The notes: generated by a model from the letters alone, not told the origin. Counted from the stretch's first letter, positions 43,730 through 52,812 are shown. The stretch is DNA of 64,000 nucleotides from Prevotellaceae bacterium KH2P17 (GCA_900199655.1 FZRE01000009.1:62001-126000), one strand, 5' to 3'. Program-made: numbers and translations.

Positions 43730-44647
43730 TTGCCGTTAAGATTACCCGATAAACTGCCTGCCATTGAGTTGCTGAAGCGCGAAAACATCTTCGTGATGGA
43801 CTTCTCGCGAGCCCACAGACAGGACATCCGCCCGCTGAAGATAGTGGTTCTGAACCTCATGCCGCTCAAGCTGACCACGGAGACCGACCTCATCCGCCTG
43901 CTCTCCAACTCGCCTTTGCAGCTGGAGGTCAACTTCCTGAAGATGAAGAGTCACAGTCCCCGGAACACGCCCGTGGAGCACATGATGATGTTCTACAAGG
44001 ACTTTGAGGAACTCTCTAAAACCAACTGGGACGGCCTGATTGTGACCGGAGCGCCCGTGGAACTGCTGCCTTTCGAGCAGGTTGACTACTGGGACGAGCT
44101 TACCGCCATCTTCCGCTGGGCACGCACGCACGTTACCAGCACGCTCTACATCTGCTGGGCGGCCCAGGCAGGGCTGTATTGCCACTACGGCATCCCCAAA
44201 TATCCGCTGCCGGAGAAGATGTTCGGCATCTTCCACCAGTACCCCCTGCAGCCGGAACTGCCCATCTTCCGCGGCTTCGACGATGTGTTCAGCATGCCCC
44301 AGAGCCGCCACACGGAGGTGCGCCGGGAGGACATAGAGCGCGTGGAGGGGCTGGACATCATCTCGGAGTCGCCCGAGAGCGGCGTTGGAATTGTCATGGC
44401 GCGGGGCGGAAGGGAGTTTTTTATCACCGGACATCTGGAATACGCCCCCGACACTCTTGACAAGGAGTACCGCCGGGACTTAGGAAAACGCGACGACGTG
44501 GGGCTGCCTGTCAATTATTACAAAGACAACAACCCGGCCAACAAGCCGCTGGTAACCTGGCGCTCGCATGCCAACCTGCTGTACAATAACTGGATTAACT
44601 ACTACGTTTATCAAGAAACGCCGTACGATCTGAATAACATTAGGTAG
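43730..44647 (+). CDS. metA: Homoserine O-acyltransferase, predicted acetyl-CoA type
   Basis: A 305-residue MetA enzyme of the methionine pathway, activating homoserine with an acyl-CoA. The start is TTG: the next residues PLRLPDKLPAIELLKRENIF align with the MetA N-terminus, and no ATG precedes the conserved DKLPA. The active-site cysteine is in ICWAAQAGLY, the histidine near SRHTEV and the glutamate in GHLEYAPDTLDKEY. In the acyl-CoA pocket the motif reads TGAPVE, with glutamate where E. coli has TGAPLG with glycine. Published work on MetA links this Glu to acetyl-CoA use, so an O-acetyltransferase is predicted despite the usual 'O-succinyltransferase' label. Confidence 0.92.
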   Translation: MPLRLPDKLPAIELLKRENIFVMDFSRAHRQDIRPLKIVVLNLMPLKLTTETDLIRLLSNSPLQLEVNFLKMKSHSPRNTPVEHMMMFYKDFEELSKTNWDGLIVTGAPVELLPFEQVDYWDELTAIFRWARTHVTSTLYICWAAQAGLYCHYGIPKYPLPEKMFGIFHQYPLQPELPIFRGFDDVFSMPQSRHTEVRREDIERVEGLDIISESPESGVGIVMARGGREFFITGHLEYAPDTLDKEYRRDLGKRDDVGLPVNYYKDNNPANKPLVTWRSHANLLYNNWINYYVYQETPYDLNNIR

Positions 44648-44684
44648 CCCGGGCGGCTCATCCTCCGCCATTACACGAACCGTT

Positions 44685-46556
44685 ATGAGAACACTGGAAC
44701 TGCTGGCACCCGCCAAGAACACAGAATGTGGCATTGCTGCCATTGACCACGGAGCCGACGCCGTGTACATAGGCGCCGACCGTTTCGGTGCCCGTGCGGC
44801 GGCGGGCAATACCGCCACAGACATTGCCCGGCTCTGTCGCCATGCCCATCTCTATGGCGCCCGGGTTTATGTAACGGTGAACACCATCATTTACGAACAC
44901 GAACTGGAAGCCACCCGGCAGCTGATAACGGAGCTGGAAGAGGCCAGCGTAGATGCTCTTCTGGTACAGGACATGGGCATTTTGCGTATGGGAACGAGGC
45001 TGCCGCTGCACGCCTCGACCCAATGTGATACCCGTACGGCGGAGAAAGTGGGCTGGCTGAAGCAGTTGGGCTTTGCCCGCGCCGTGCTGGCCCGCGAGCT
45101 CTCGGCAGCCGAAATCAGGCAGATACACGCCTCGGTGCCCGACATGGAGCTGGAAGTCTTTGTGCACGGCGCCCTCTGCGTGAGCTATTCGGGCGTGTGC
45201 TATGCCTCGCAGTACTGCTTTAACCGTTCGGCCAACAGGGGCGAGTGCGCCCAGTTCTGCCGCATGAAGTTCGACTTGCTCGATGCCGACGGCCGTGAGA
45301 TAGAGCACCAACGGCATCTGCTCTCGCTCAAAGACATGTGTCAGATAGACAATCTCGAGGCCTTGGCCGACGCCGGAGCCTGCTCTTTCAAGATTGAGGG
45401 GCGGCTGAAAGACGTGGCATACGTGAAGAACGTGGTAGCTGCCTACAGCCGGCAACTGGACCGGCTCATCCGGAAACGGCCCGGAGAGTATTGCCGGGCG
45501 TCGCGCGGAGAGATGCAGTATGCCTTTACACCCAACCTGCACAAGACCTTTAACCGCGGCTTCACCACTTATTTTCTGAACGGTCGGCAGCCCGACATCG
45601 CCAGTTTCGACACGCCCAAGGCCCTGGGCGAGTTCGTTGGCCGTGTGAAGGAGCTGCGCGGCAACAGCTTCAACGTGGCCGGAACGGCGGCCTTTGCCAA
45701 TGGCGACGGCCTCTGCTTCATCAACGCCGGGCATGAACTTGAGGGCTTCCGGGTGAACCGGGCAGAGGGCAACCGCCTGTTTCCGCTCAAGATGCCGGAG
45801 CATCTGCGGCCCGGAATGGCCCTGTATCGCAACAACGACGTGGCCTTTGAGAAGATTCTCGCCGGGCCTACGGCAGAACGCAAGCTGGCTCTCGACATGA
45901 CATTTGCTGCCACGGAGGGCGGCTTCCGGCTGCAGGCAGCTACGGCCGGCGGGGCCTCCACGGCCGTTGCCACCGTAGAATTTGAGCATCAGGAGGCCCG
46001 GAAACCGCAGCGTGACAACATCGTGCGCCAGCTCACCAAGCTGGGCAACACGCCCTACACGTGCCGGAACGTACGGATAGAAGGCGGGGCAGAGGGCTGT
46101 TTCGTGCCCTCCAGCATGCTGGCCGACCTGCGGCGGAGTGTGGTGGAGCAACTTCTGGCGGCGGCCGAAACCGTTGCGCGCAGCGAGAAACCTGCTGCTC
46201 CGCAGGCCGTGGTGCCGCAAAAGGAGCAGCTGATATGGCAGCCCGAGTACAAGACCTATCCCTATCTGTACAACATCTCCAACCATCTGGCCCGTGAGTT
46301 CTACGAGAGCAGGGGAATGGAAAACGTGGCCGAGGCCTTTGAGGTGGATGCCCGCCACGCGCGGCCCGTCATCATGCAGTGCCGCCATTGCATCCGTTAT
46401 TCGTTGGGCTACTGTGTTCAGAAAGGCGGAAAGAAGCCTACCTGGAAAGAGCCTCTTTACCTGCGGCTGGGCGACGGGCGCAGGTTCATGCTGGAATTCA
46501 GGTGCAACGAGTGCCAGATGAATGTGCTGGCCGACGCCTCACCGCATGCGAAGTGA
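44685..46556 (+). CDS. U32 family peptidase-like protein (RlhA/TrhP-like)
   Basis: A 623-residue protein with an N-terminal barrel-type U32 domain. The family signature is EVFVHGALCVSYSGVCYAS near residues 158-176, followed by CFNRSANRGECAQFCRMKF, so the cysteine set for a 4Fe-4S cluster is present. The C-terminal half ends in a further cluster CRHCIRYSLGYCVQKGG and CNECQMNV. The length and the extra C-terminal domain resemble RlhA (23S rRNA C2501 hydroxylation) more than TrhP (tRNA U34 hydroxylation). The enzymes appear to be prephenate-dependent RNA hydroxylases rather than peptidases. It starts 37 bases after metA. Confidence 0.85.
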   Translation: MRTLELLAPAKNTECGIAAIDHGADAVYIGADRFGARAAAGNTATDIARLCRHAHLYGARVYVTVNTIIYEHELEATRQLITELEEASVDALLVQDMGILRMGTRLPLHASTQCDTRTAEKVGWLKQLGFARAVLARELSAAEIRQIHASVPDMELEVFVHGALCVSYSGVCYASQYCFNRSANRGECAQFCRMKFDLLDADGREIEHQRHLLSLKDMCQIDNLEALADAGACSFKIEGRLKDVAYVKNVVAAYSRQLDRLIRKRPGEYCRASRGEMQYAFTPNLHKTFNRGFTTYFLNGRQPDIASFDTPKALGEFVGRVKELRGNSFNVAGTAAFANGDGLCFINAGHELEGFRVNRAEGNRLFPLKMPEHLRPGMALYRNNDVAFEKILAGPTAERKLALDMTFAATEGGFRLQAATAGGASTAVATVEFEHQEARKPQRDNIVRQLTKLGNTPYTCRNVRIEGGAEGCFVPSSMLADLRRSVVEQLLAAAETVARSEKPAAPQAVVPQKEQLIWQPEYKTYPYLYNISNHLAREFYESRGMENVAEAFEVDARHARPVIMQCRHCIRYSLGYCVQKGGKKPTWKEPLYLRLGDGRRFMLEFRCNECQMNVLADASPHAK

Positions 46557-46607
46557 CGGCCGGAGGCTTGCAGCGTCGAAGTTTTACCTTATTATATATA
46601 ACCTGGA

Positions 46608-47612
46608 ATGAGCAACTTGAAGCATTACGTTTACATCATGGCGTGCGTGGTCTTATCCCTCCCGGGCCTTAGCTCCTGCTATCACCAGCAGCCAAAGACC
46701 TCCGATGCCTACGTGCAATACAGCGAGCGGCAGCGCGACTCGCTGTCGTTCTCATCGACGCATCACTATACCAACAACTTCAACTTCATTGTCAAGGCCG
46801 ATTCGCTCGTGCTTTTCCAACAGCAGCCGGAGGAAGTCGTGAGCCACATGGAGACCGACTCGCTGAGCGTGAAGCATCATGACCGCCTCGTGGTAGCCGA
46901 CATCCGCATCCTGCCCAACGACTCCATAGACTCCGTGTGGGTGCAGGTGGCCCGCGACCAGGAAACCTTCGGGTGGATACATGAGTCGAAACTGATACCC
47001 AACGTGGTGCCCGACGACCCCATCTCGCAGTTCATCTCCACCTTTTCTGACGTGCATCTGCTCATCTTCCTCATTGTGATTTGCTTCATAGGCTCCTGCT
47101 ATCTGATGCGCCGGTTGCTGAAGAAGAAAGCCTACATCGTCCATTTGCGCGACGTGGACTCCTTCTATCCCACGCTCTTGGCACTGCTGGTGGCGGCTTC
47201 GGCCACGCTTTATGCCAGCATCCAGCTGTTCGCCCCCGAGATGTGGAGGCACTTCTACTTCCATCCCACGCTCAATCCGTTCTCCGTTCCGCTGATATTG
47301 GGCATCTTCCTGGCATCCGTATGGGCCATGCTGATAGTGGGACTGGCAGCTGTAGACGACATCCGCCACCTGCTGCCAGTGGGCGAAGCCGTGACTTATC
47401 TGCTTGGACTGGCTGCCGTGTGTGCCGTCAACTACATTGTGTTCAGCATCACCACCCTCTACTATGTGGGCTATGCGCTGCTGGCACTCTATGCCTATTA
47501 CGCCGTGCGGTTGTACCTGCGCCACAGCCACACGGTCTACGTGTGCGGCAACTGCGGTGCACTAATGCACCGAAAGGGCCGTTGTCCGCACTGCGGAGCA
47601 CTAAATTCCTAA
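46608..47612 (+). CDS. Lipoprotein with SH3-like domain, five membrane helices and zinc ribbon
   Basis: A 334-residue protein with an unusual order. The N-terminus has a lipobox (LSSC, Cys24), then a periplasmic region with bacterial SH3-like features (TDSLSVKHHDRLVVADIRIL and DSVWVQVARDQETFGWIHE). Five hydrophobic helices occupy about residues 145-300 (LLIFLIVICFIGSCYLM, LLALLVAASATLYASIQLF, and three more). The last 25 residues are a cytosolic zinc ribbon, CGNCGALMHRKGRCPHCGAL. Domain order is outside, membrane, inside. No named family is known to me. It starts 51 bases after the U32 gene stop and may be read from the same transcript. Confidence 0.65.
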   Translation: MSNLKHYVYIMACVVLSLPGLSSCYHQQPKTSDAYVQYSERQRDSLSFSSTHHYTNNFNFIVKADSLVLFQQQPEEVVSHMETDSLSVKHHDRLVVADIRILPNDSIDSVWVQVARDQETFGWIHESKLIPNVVPDDPISQFISTFSDVHLLIFLIVICFIGSCYLMRRLLKKKAYIVHLRDVDSFYPTLLALLVAASATLYASIQLFAPEMWRHFYFHPTLNPFSVPLILGIFLASVWAMLIVGLAAVDDIRHLLPVGEAVTYLLGLAAVCAVNYIVFSITTLYYVGYALLALYAYYAVRLYLRHSHTVYVCGNCGALMHRKGRCPHCGALNS

Positions 47613-47622
47613 CAAATAAGGA

Positions 47623-47653
47623 TTGCTGTTTTGTTAAAGAATGTGTAACTTTG
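47623..47653 (+). promoter_or_regulatory. Promoter of the TonB receptor gene
   Basis: TTG at 47623-47625, a 20-base spacer and TAACTTTG at 47646-47653, 22 bases before the ATG. Confidence 0.65.
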
Positions 47654-47674
47654 CACGCATTAAGTTACCTTCTT

Positions 47675-50095
47675 ATGAATAAAAAACTATTGATGGCAGC
47701 AGCCGTAGGCGCTGTTATGTCCTCCTCCATGCAGGCTGTAACCATACCGGGACGCCCGATTTACAGCTTAGCCGATTCTTCCCGAGTATTTGATTTGGAT
47801 GAAGTTCTTGTGGTATCGCAGCCCAAAGAGCAGTTCCGCCTGCGCCAGCAGCCGTTGAGCAGCAACATGTTTTCGGTCCGCGAGATGCAGTCGCTCAACG
47901 TGCGCGACCTGCGCGAGCTCTCTGCCTACGTGCCTTCGCTCGCCATGCCCAACTACGGTTCGCGCTACACTTCGTCCATCTACGTAAGGGGAATAGGCTC
48001 CCGCGTAAACAGTCCGGCCGTGGGCATCTACGTTGACGGCATGCCCCTGCTGAGCAAGAGCGCGTATAACTTCCACTCGTATGCCTTGGAGCGTGTCGAC
48101 ATCATGCGCGGTCCGCAGGGCACCCTCTATGGTCAGAACACCGAGGGAGGCATCGTGAGGATGTATTCCCGTAACCCGATGAACTACCAGGGCACTGATG
48201 TGAACCTGGGATTAGGCTCCCGCTGGTACCGCAACGTTGAGCTTACACATTATAATAAGGTAAGCGACAGGTTCGCATTCTCCATTGGCGGCTTCTATAA
48301 TGGGCAGAACGGCTTCTTCCGCAACGCCACTACGGGCGAGCGGGCCGACAGGTACAACGAGGGCGGAGGCAAGCTGCGGCTCGTCTTCCAGCCAACTTCG
48401 CGCGTCGGGATAAACTACATTGCCGATTATCAGTATGTGCGCCAGAACGGCTTCCCCTATGGAGTGCTCGACGCGGAGACCGGCCGCACGGCCTCTCCTG
48501 CTACCAACCGGCAGAGCAACTACAGGCGCAACATCTTCAATACGGCGCTCGACTTCAACTACAAGGGCAACGGTTTCGACTTCAACTCCACCACCAGCTA
48601 CCAGTATCTGAAGGATTACATGATGATGGATATCGACTATCTGCCTGCCGACTTCATGCACATGGAGGAGCGGCAGCACCAAAACGCCGTTACCGAAGAG
48701 CTCGTGCTGAAGGGCAACCGCAAAGGAATATGGCACTGGACCACAGGTGCGTTCGGCTCCTATCAGTGGCAGAAGACCGTGGCTCCCGTCCACTTTGACG
48801 GCGAGATGGATGCTTTCCTGGGCAGCACGATACGCAACGCCATGTACAACGCTATGGTGCGCTCCATGGCCGGACGCTTTACGGCGCAGGGAATGACGAT
48901 GGAGCAGGCCATGGCCATGGCGCAGCAAATGATAGAGAGCAGGGGAGGAGTGAGCATGGACGTGGACCTGGCCTCGGTTCCGGGCCTGTTCCATACGCCG
49001 CAACTCAACCTCGGCGTGTTCCATGAGTCCAGCTTCGACCTCACCGACAGGCTTACCGCCACGCTCGGACTGCGCTATGACTACAGCCGGGTGAAGCTGT
49101 CATACGAAACGAGTGCCAAGATGACGTCCACTGCCAATGTGATGGGAACCGAGGCAACCGTAGTTCTCACCTCGCTGCTGCAGGACGAGATGCACAACAG
49201 CTACAACCAGCTGCTGCCCAAACTGGGCCTGAGCTACAGGATAGATGACAGCGGAAGCAACGTTTACACTACGGTGAGCAAGGGCTACAGGGCCGGAGGG
49301 TTCAACTTCCAGATGTTCTCCGACATCCTGCAGACCGAACTCAACAGGAACAGTTCACAGCGGGGCGACTACGACATTCCGCATACGGAGCAGGATTACG
49401 ACAACATCCGCCACACCATATCCTACGACCCCGAGACCAGCTGGAACTATGAAGCCGGCACGCACCTCAACCTCTTCGACAACAGCGTGCAGCTTGACCT
49501 GGCTGCCTACTACATGCAGGTGCACAACCAACAGCTCTCCGTCATGGCCGGCAACTACGGGTTCGGCCGCATGATGGTGAATGCAGGCAGGGCACGGAGC
49601 TGCGGCATCGAGGCTTCGCTGCGCGGACAGGCCTTTGACGACCATCTGAGCTGGAGCGCGTGCTACGGCTTCACCCACGCCGTATTCAAGGACTATACCG
49701 ACAGCCTGTCGGAGCAAGGCGCGCTGAAGGAGGTGAGCTACGAGGACAACAAGATACCCTTTGTGCCGCAGCACACGTTTGCAGCCTCGGCCGACTACCG
49801 CATCGACATTGCCGAAAGCGGGCTGCGGGCAGTCACCATAGGTGCCAACGTGAGCGGAAGGGGCAAGATTTACTGGGACGAAGCCAACACCTACTGCCAG
49901 AAGTTCTATGCCGTGGCGGGCGCACATGCCGATGCCGACTTCGGTGCCGTGGTGCTTAGCCTGTGGGGCCGCAATCTTACCAACACGCGTTACAATACCT
50001 TTGCCGTAAACAGCGCTGCAACCGGGCGGAGCTATGAGTTTGCCCAGCGGGGCAATCCGGTGCAGTTCGGCGTCGATGTACGGATGCACTTTTAA
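47675..50095 (+). CDS. TonB-dependent outer-membrane receptor
   Basis: An 806-residue receptor with signal peptide (MNKKLLMAAAVGAVMSSSMQA) and a short DSSRVFDLDEVLVVSQ segment that includes a TonB box. The plug domain has NVRDLRELSAYVPSLAMPN and SIYVRGIGSRVNSPAVGIYVDG, then RVDIMRGPQGTLYGQNTEGGIVR. The barrel ends in a C-terminal phenylalanine (VQFGVDVRMHF). It lacks the SusC N-terminal domain and has no SusD partner, so it is a simple siderophore/iron/other-ligand receptor; the substrate is unknown. A longer in-frame extension back to 47081 runs inside the upstream gene and is rejected. Ends at the terminator at 50128-50190. Confidence 0.85.
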   Translation: MNKKLLMAAAVGAVMSSSMQAVTIPGRPIYSLADSSRVFDLDEVLVVSQPKEQFRLRQQPLSSNMFSVREMQSLNVRDLRELSAYVPSLAMPNYGSRYTSSIYVRGIGSRVNSPAVGIYVDGMPLLSKSAYNFHSYALERVDIMRGPQGTLYGQNTEGGIVRMYSRNPMNYQGTDVNLGLGSRWYRNVELTHYNKVSDRFAFSIGGFYNGQNGFFRNATTGERADRYNEGGGKLRLVFQPTSRVGINYIADYQYVRQNGFPYGVLDAETGRTASPATNRQSNYRRNIFNTALDFNYKGNGFDFNSTTSYQYLKDYMMMDIDYLPADFMHMEERQHQNAVTEELVLKGNRKGIWHWTTGAFGSYQWQKTVAPVHFDGEMDAFLGSTIRNAMYNAMVRSMAGRFTAQGMTMEQAMAMAQQMIESRGGVSMDVDLASVPGLFHTPQLNLGVFHESSFDLTDRLTATLGLRYDYSRVKLSYETSAKMTSTANVMGTEATVVLTSLLQDEMHNSYNQLLPKLGLSYRIDDSGSNVYTTVSKGYRAGGFNFQMFSDILQTELNRNSSQRGDYDIPHTEQDYDNIRHTISYDPETSWNYEAGTHLNLFDNSVQLDLAAYYMQVHNQQLSVMAGNYGFGRMMVNAGRARSCGIEASLRGQAFDDHLSWSACYGFTHAVFKDYTDSLSEQGALKEVSYEDNKIPFVPQHTFAASADYRIDIAESGLRAVTIGANVSGRGKIYWDEANTYCQKFYAVAGAHADADFGAVVLSLWGRNLTNTRYNTFAVNSAATGRSYEFAQRGNPVQFGVDVRMHF

Positions 50096-50127
50096 CCACA
50101 ACTGTTAGAAAACTGTTAGAAGAAGCT

Positions 50128-50190
50128 GTGCCGAAGACGGACGGCCTGCCGCAGACAGCGACAGGCAAGGTGTCCGCCTTCGGCACTTTT
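50128..50190 (+). terminator. Terminator after the TonB receptor gene
   Basis: GTGCCGAAGACGGAC (50128-50142) and GTCCGCCTTCGGCAC (50172-50186) form a long stem with one mismatch, followed by TTTT. Confidence 0.7.
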
Positions 50191-50226
50191 CGTGATGTTG
50201 GGGCATGAGAAAAGCCTGCCTATATT

Positions 50227-50341
50227 TCTTTACAAATACCCTCTCAGGTTTCGCGTATTTGCCGGCAACCGTCCGTTTGGTCGCAAATACACGCGTTTTG
50301 GGCCGTTTTCGTAATTCGTTGAGTATCAGTGTTTTATCTTT
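50227..50341 (+). repeat. Dispersed repeat family C, copy 3
   Basis: Begins TTTACAAATACCC, with GCGTATTTGCC and a GCAAATACACGCG counterpart, then TTGAGTATCAGTG. It is the most diverged of the three copies and ends shortly before the tandem repeat. Confidence 0.65.
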
Positions 50342-50359
50342 ATAGCATACTTCCTGGCC

Positions 50360-50491
50360 GTAGTGAGATGGTCTCACTATCGTAGTGAGATGGCCTCACT
50401 ATCGTAGTGAGATGGCCTCACTATCGTAGTGAGATGGCCTCACTACTGTAAGGAGATGGCCTCACTATCGTAAGGAGATGGCCTCCTTACG
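50360..50491. repeat. Tandem array of a 22-base palindromic unit, six copies
   Basis: Unit GTAGTGAGATGGCCTCACTATC, in strict 22-base steps. Units 1-4 have GTGAG/CTCAC arms, unit 6 has AGGAG/CTCCT arms, and unit 5 has one arm of each type, so the array shows both a base-pair-preserving change and an intermediate. The rest of the 50096-50874 gap contains no gene. Confidence 0.8.
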
Positions 50492-50833
50492 CTAAAGAGC
50501 ATAGCTCCGAGGGGCTTAAAGCATAGCTTTTGCGACTTTGAAGGCCACATTCAGCACTTACGGAGGTGGCAAACGGGCCCGAAAGCGACTGCAAACGAGG
50601 GTTCCGTTTGCTGGTTCGAGCAGAATGATTGCACGTTTTTTCGGCATGTTTTCTTTACAAACAAAGATGCTCCGCGTGGTTTCCGCCGCCTCGCCAGGCA
50701 GCGGTCGTGGCGCGTGCACTGCGCCCGCTGACGGGTCGGACTGCCGGAGAAGACGCTCACGGACGGTAAACCTTTTTTGTTGATTAATATTAAATCTTTT
50801 ATTCTATATAGGTGTTATCTGATATATTTTTCT

Positions 50834-50841
50834 TATTTTTG
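50834..50841 (+). promoter_or_regulatory. -7 box (TATTTTTG) of the seven-gene unit
   Basis: TATTTTTG is followed by 33 bases of AT-rich leader before the ATG at 50875. No clear -33 element. Confidence 0.5.
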
Positions 50842-50874
50842 CAACTAAATTACTTGTAATAACGTCTTGAGGAC

Positions 50875-52356
50875 ATGAGAAAGGGAATGAGAACCGTTTT
50901 CTGTGCGTCGTTGTGCGTGCTTATGCTGGCTACGGCAAGCTGCGGGAACGGCCAGAAAAAAGAATTCAACAGACTGCTGACGGAGCTGGCGGCCGACGAT
51001 GCAACTATCGACAGCGACGACTGGAGCAAGATAGCCGGATTCCTGGACAGCAACAAGGCCCGCCTGAAGGAGTTCTACGACGGCGACCGCATCAACGTGG
51101 ACGCCGTGAAGGAGTACATCGAAGACTTCTTCGAAGGTCGCCGCCCGGCCAGGGAAATCAAGTTCGTGGGCATCGGCGGCAAGCCCCTGAAGGTGAAGTT
51201 CTATCTGGAACGGTCGGGCTCCATGACGGCATACGACTCGCCCGCAGGCGACGGCAGCTTCAAGGCGGCCATCGTGCAGATGCTGAACAACCTGCCCGAC
51301 AACGACAACCGCATCTATGTGGTGAACAGCAACGTGAACGCTTACCCGCAAGGGTTCCGCAAGTTCCTGAGCGACCCTAACATCTTTGAGGCTACGAAGG
51401 GCATTGGCGACCCATCGTACACCGACTTCGGCGCCATCTTCGACAACATTCTGAACAAGACGGGCGACGATGAAATCAGCATACTCGTAACCGACATGAT
51501 TTACTCCACGCGCAACATGGCCGGCGTAAACCCGCAGAAGGTGTTTGCCGAGGCGCAGGGAATGACGAATGCGGTGTTCAAGAGCGAGGTGAGGAACAAG
51601 AGCATGCTCATCATCAAGATGAACGGCTCTTTCAACGGGCCCTATTATGCCTACAACAACAGCGTGAGGCAGTACAACGGCAGGCGCCCGTACTACATCG
51701 TGGTGGTGGGTAGCAACGACAACATAGCCCGCCTGACGACCGACAAGAGCTACATTCCCTTCGCCCGTTTTGCCGACCTCAGAGGCTACGAGGACATGTA
51801 TCTCTTCGAGACCGACGACGTTTACGAGCCTTACTATTCCATCCTGCTCAACAATCCCGACATCCGCGGCCGGTTCCAACCCGAACGGGGACAAAGCACG
51901 CAGATAACCGATATAGACAACGTAGAGGTTGACCGCAACTCGGGCGACATACGTCTGGCGCTGGCGGTGAACCTCGACGGCATGCTCATAGACGAGGATT
52001 ACCTGACCGATGCGGCCAACTACGAGGTAGAATCGGACGATAAAATCACCATCAGGGAGATACGCAAGATATCAGACAAGGACGTTACGCCCGCCGAAAA
52101 GAAGTATTTGGACAAGGCCACCCACATCTTCATTCTGGAAATGAAGGAGATGAAGAACGACCAGGAGGTGCGCATCAAACTGATGAACCGCCTGCCCGCG
52201 TGGGTTGAGGCTTCCTCGAACGACGATGATACCAGCGTAGACGCCCGCACAACCTTCGGCCTCAAGTATCTGCTTCAGGGCATATACAACAGCTACCGCA
52301 AGAACTCGGAGGGCGAGCCTTACTATTTCGAATTGAAAATGAAGTTTAAAGATTGA
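50875..52356 (+). CDS. Lipoprotein with a vWA-like (MIDAS) domain; first gene of the cytoskeleton-like unit
   Basis: A 493-residue lipoprotein (lipobox TASC, Cys23). After a helical region (residues 30-95) a vWA-like fold starts at about 105: strand KVKFYLERSGSMTAYDS, where ERSGSM at residues 112-117 occupies the place of the metal-binding DxSxS motif, with Glu for the usual Asp; the expected threonine is in SYTDFGAIF (183), and the second Asp is in ISILVTDMIYS (207). The remaining C-terminal part is mixed alpha/beta with a long charged stretch. It would sit in the periplasm or at the surface, anchored by lipid. The other genes follow at 12-73 base gaps. Function unknown. Confidence 0.65.
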   Translation: MRKGMRTVFCASLCVLMLATASCGNGQKKEFNRLLTELAADDATIDSDDWSKIAGFLDSNKARLKEFYDGDRINVDAVKEYIEDFFEGRRPAREIKFVGIGGKPLKVKFYLERSGSMTAYDSPAGDGSFKAAIVQMLNNLPDNDNRIYVVNSNVNAYPQGFRKFLSDPNIFEATKGIGDPSYTDFGAIFDNILNKTGDDEISILVTDMIYSTRNMAGVNPQKVFAEAQGMTNAVFKSEVRNKSMLIIKMNGSFNGPYYAYNNSVRQYNGRRPYYIVVVGSNDNIARLTTDKSYIPFARFADLRGYEDMYLFETDDVYEPYYSILLNNPDIRGRFQPERGQSTQITDIDNVEVDRNSGDIRLALAVNLDGMLIDEDYLTDAANYEVESDDKITIREIRKISDKDVTPAEKKYLDKATHIFILEMKEMKNDQEVRIKLMNRLPAWVEASSNDDDTSVDARTTFGLKYLLQGIYNSYRKNSEGEPYYFELKMKFKD

Positions 52357-52368
52357 CAGAATAAGGAA

Positions 52369-52812
52369 ATGAAAAATTCAGTATTACTGATAGCCGGCCT
52401 GGTCATTACAGTGCTGTTTGTGGTTTTTGCAAGCCCTCTGTTCGAGGCGCTGTACTATGAGCGCGAGTTCTCCAACGAGATGTACAACCAGAACCTGTAC
52501 CTCATGGTGGCGCTGGTAACGGCTGCCGTGGCCTGGGCTACGGCCGGGCTGTTCTACTATGCCATCAACTCTGTCAGCTTCAGCCGCTGGTATCACTGGC
52601 TCATCGTGCTGCTGGCAGGGGCTGTGGTTACACCCGTTATCAACTACATCTATCCGGACAAAATCTTCTCTGCCGACGGTCTCGACTTCAGCGCACAGCT
52701 TGTGAGCTTCTGCGTGATGGACATGCTGGTGGAAGTAGTGCTCTTCGTGGTGGCCTCGTTCTCCATTCGCTGGTGGTCGTCCAACTGCCGCCACACGCCA
52801 ATACCCGAATAA
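52369..52812 (+). CDS. Four-helix membrane protein of the cytoskeleton-like unit
   Basis: A 147-residue integral membrane protein with helices at about 4-24, 44-66, 78-94 and 112-132, and an acidic loop after the first helix (YYEREFSNEMYNQN). No family was recognised. It starts twelve bases after the vWA lipoprotein gene. By position it is a candidate to link the periplasmic lipoprotein with the cytosolic tubulin- and actin-like proteins, an inference only. Confidence 0.65.
   Translation: MKNSVLLIAGLVITVLFVVFASPLFEALYYEREFSNEMYNQNLYLMVALVTAAVAWATAGLFYYAINSVSFSRWYHWLIVLLAGAVVTPVINYIYPDKIFSADGLDFSAQLVSFCVMDMLVEVVLFVVASFSIRWWSSNCRHTPIPE

Noticed and set aside
47081..47674. N-terminal extension of the TonB receptor frame
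   Set aside because: It overlaps the zinc-ribbon membrane protein gene in another frame, and the signal peptide and promoter define the start at 47675.
50360..50491. CRISPR array
   Set aside because: The units are contiguous 22-base palindromes without spacers, and no cas genes are near.
50538..50783. 81-codon open frame in the gap before the seven-gene unit
   Set aside because: No promoter or conserved pattern; composition is arginine/cysteine-rich as expected for random GC-rich sequence.
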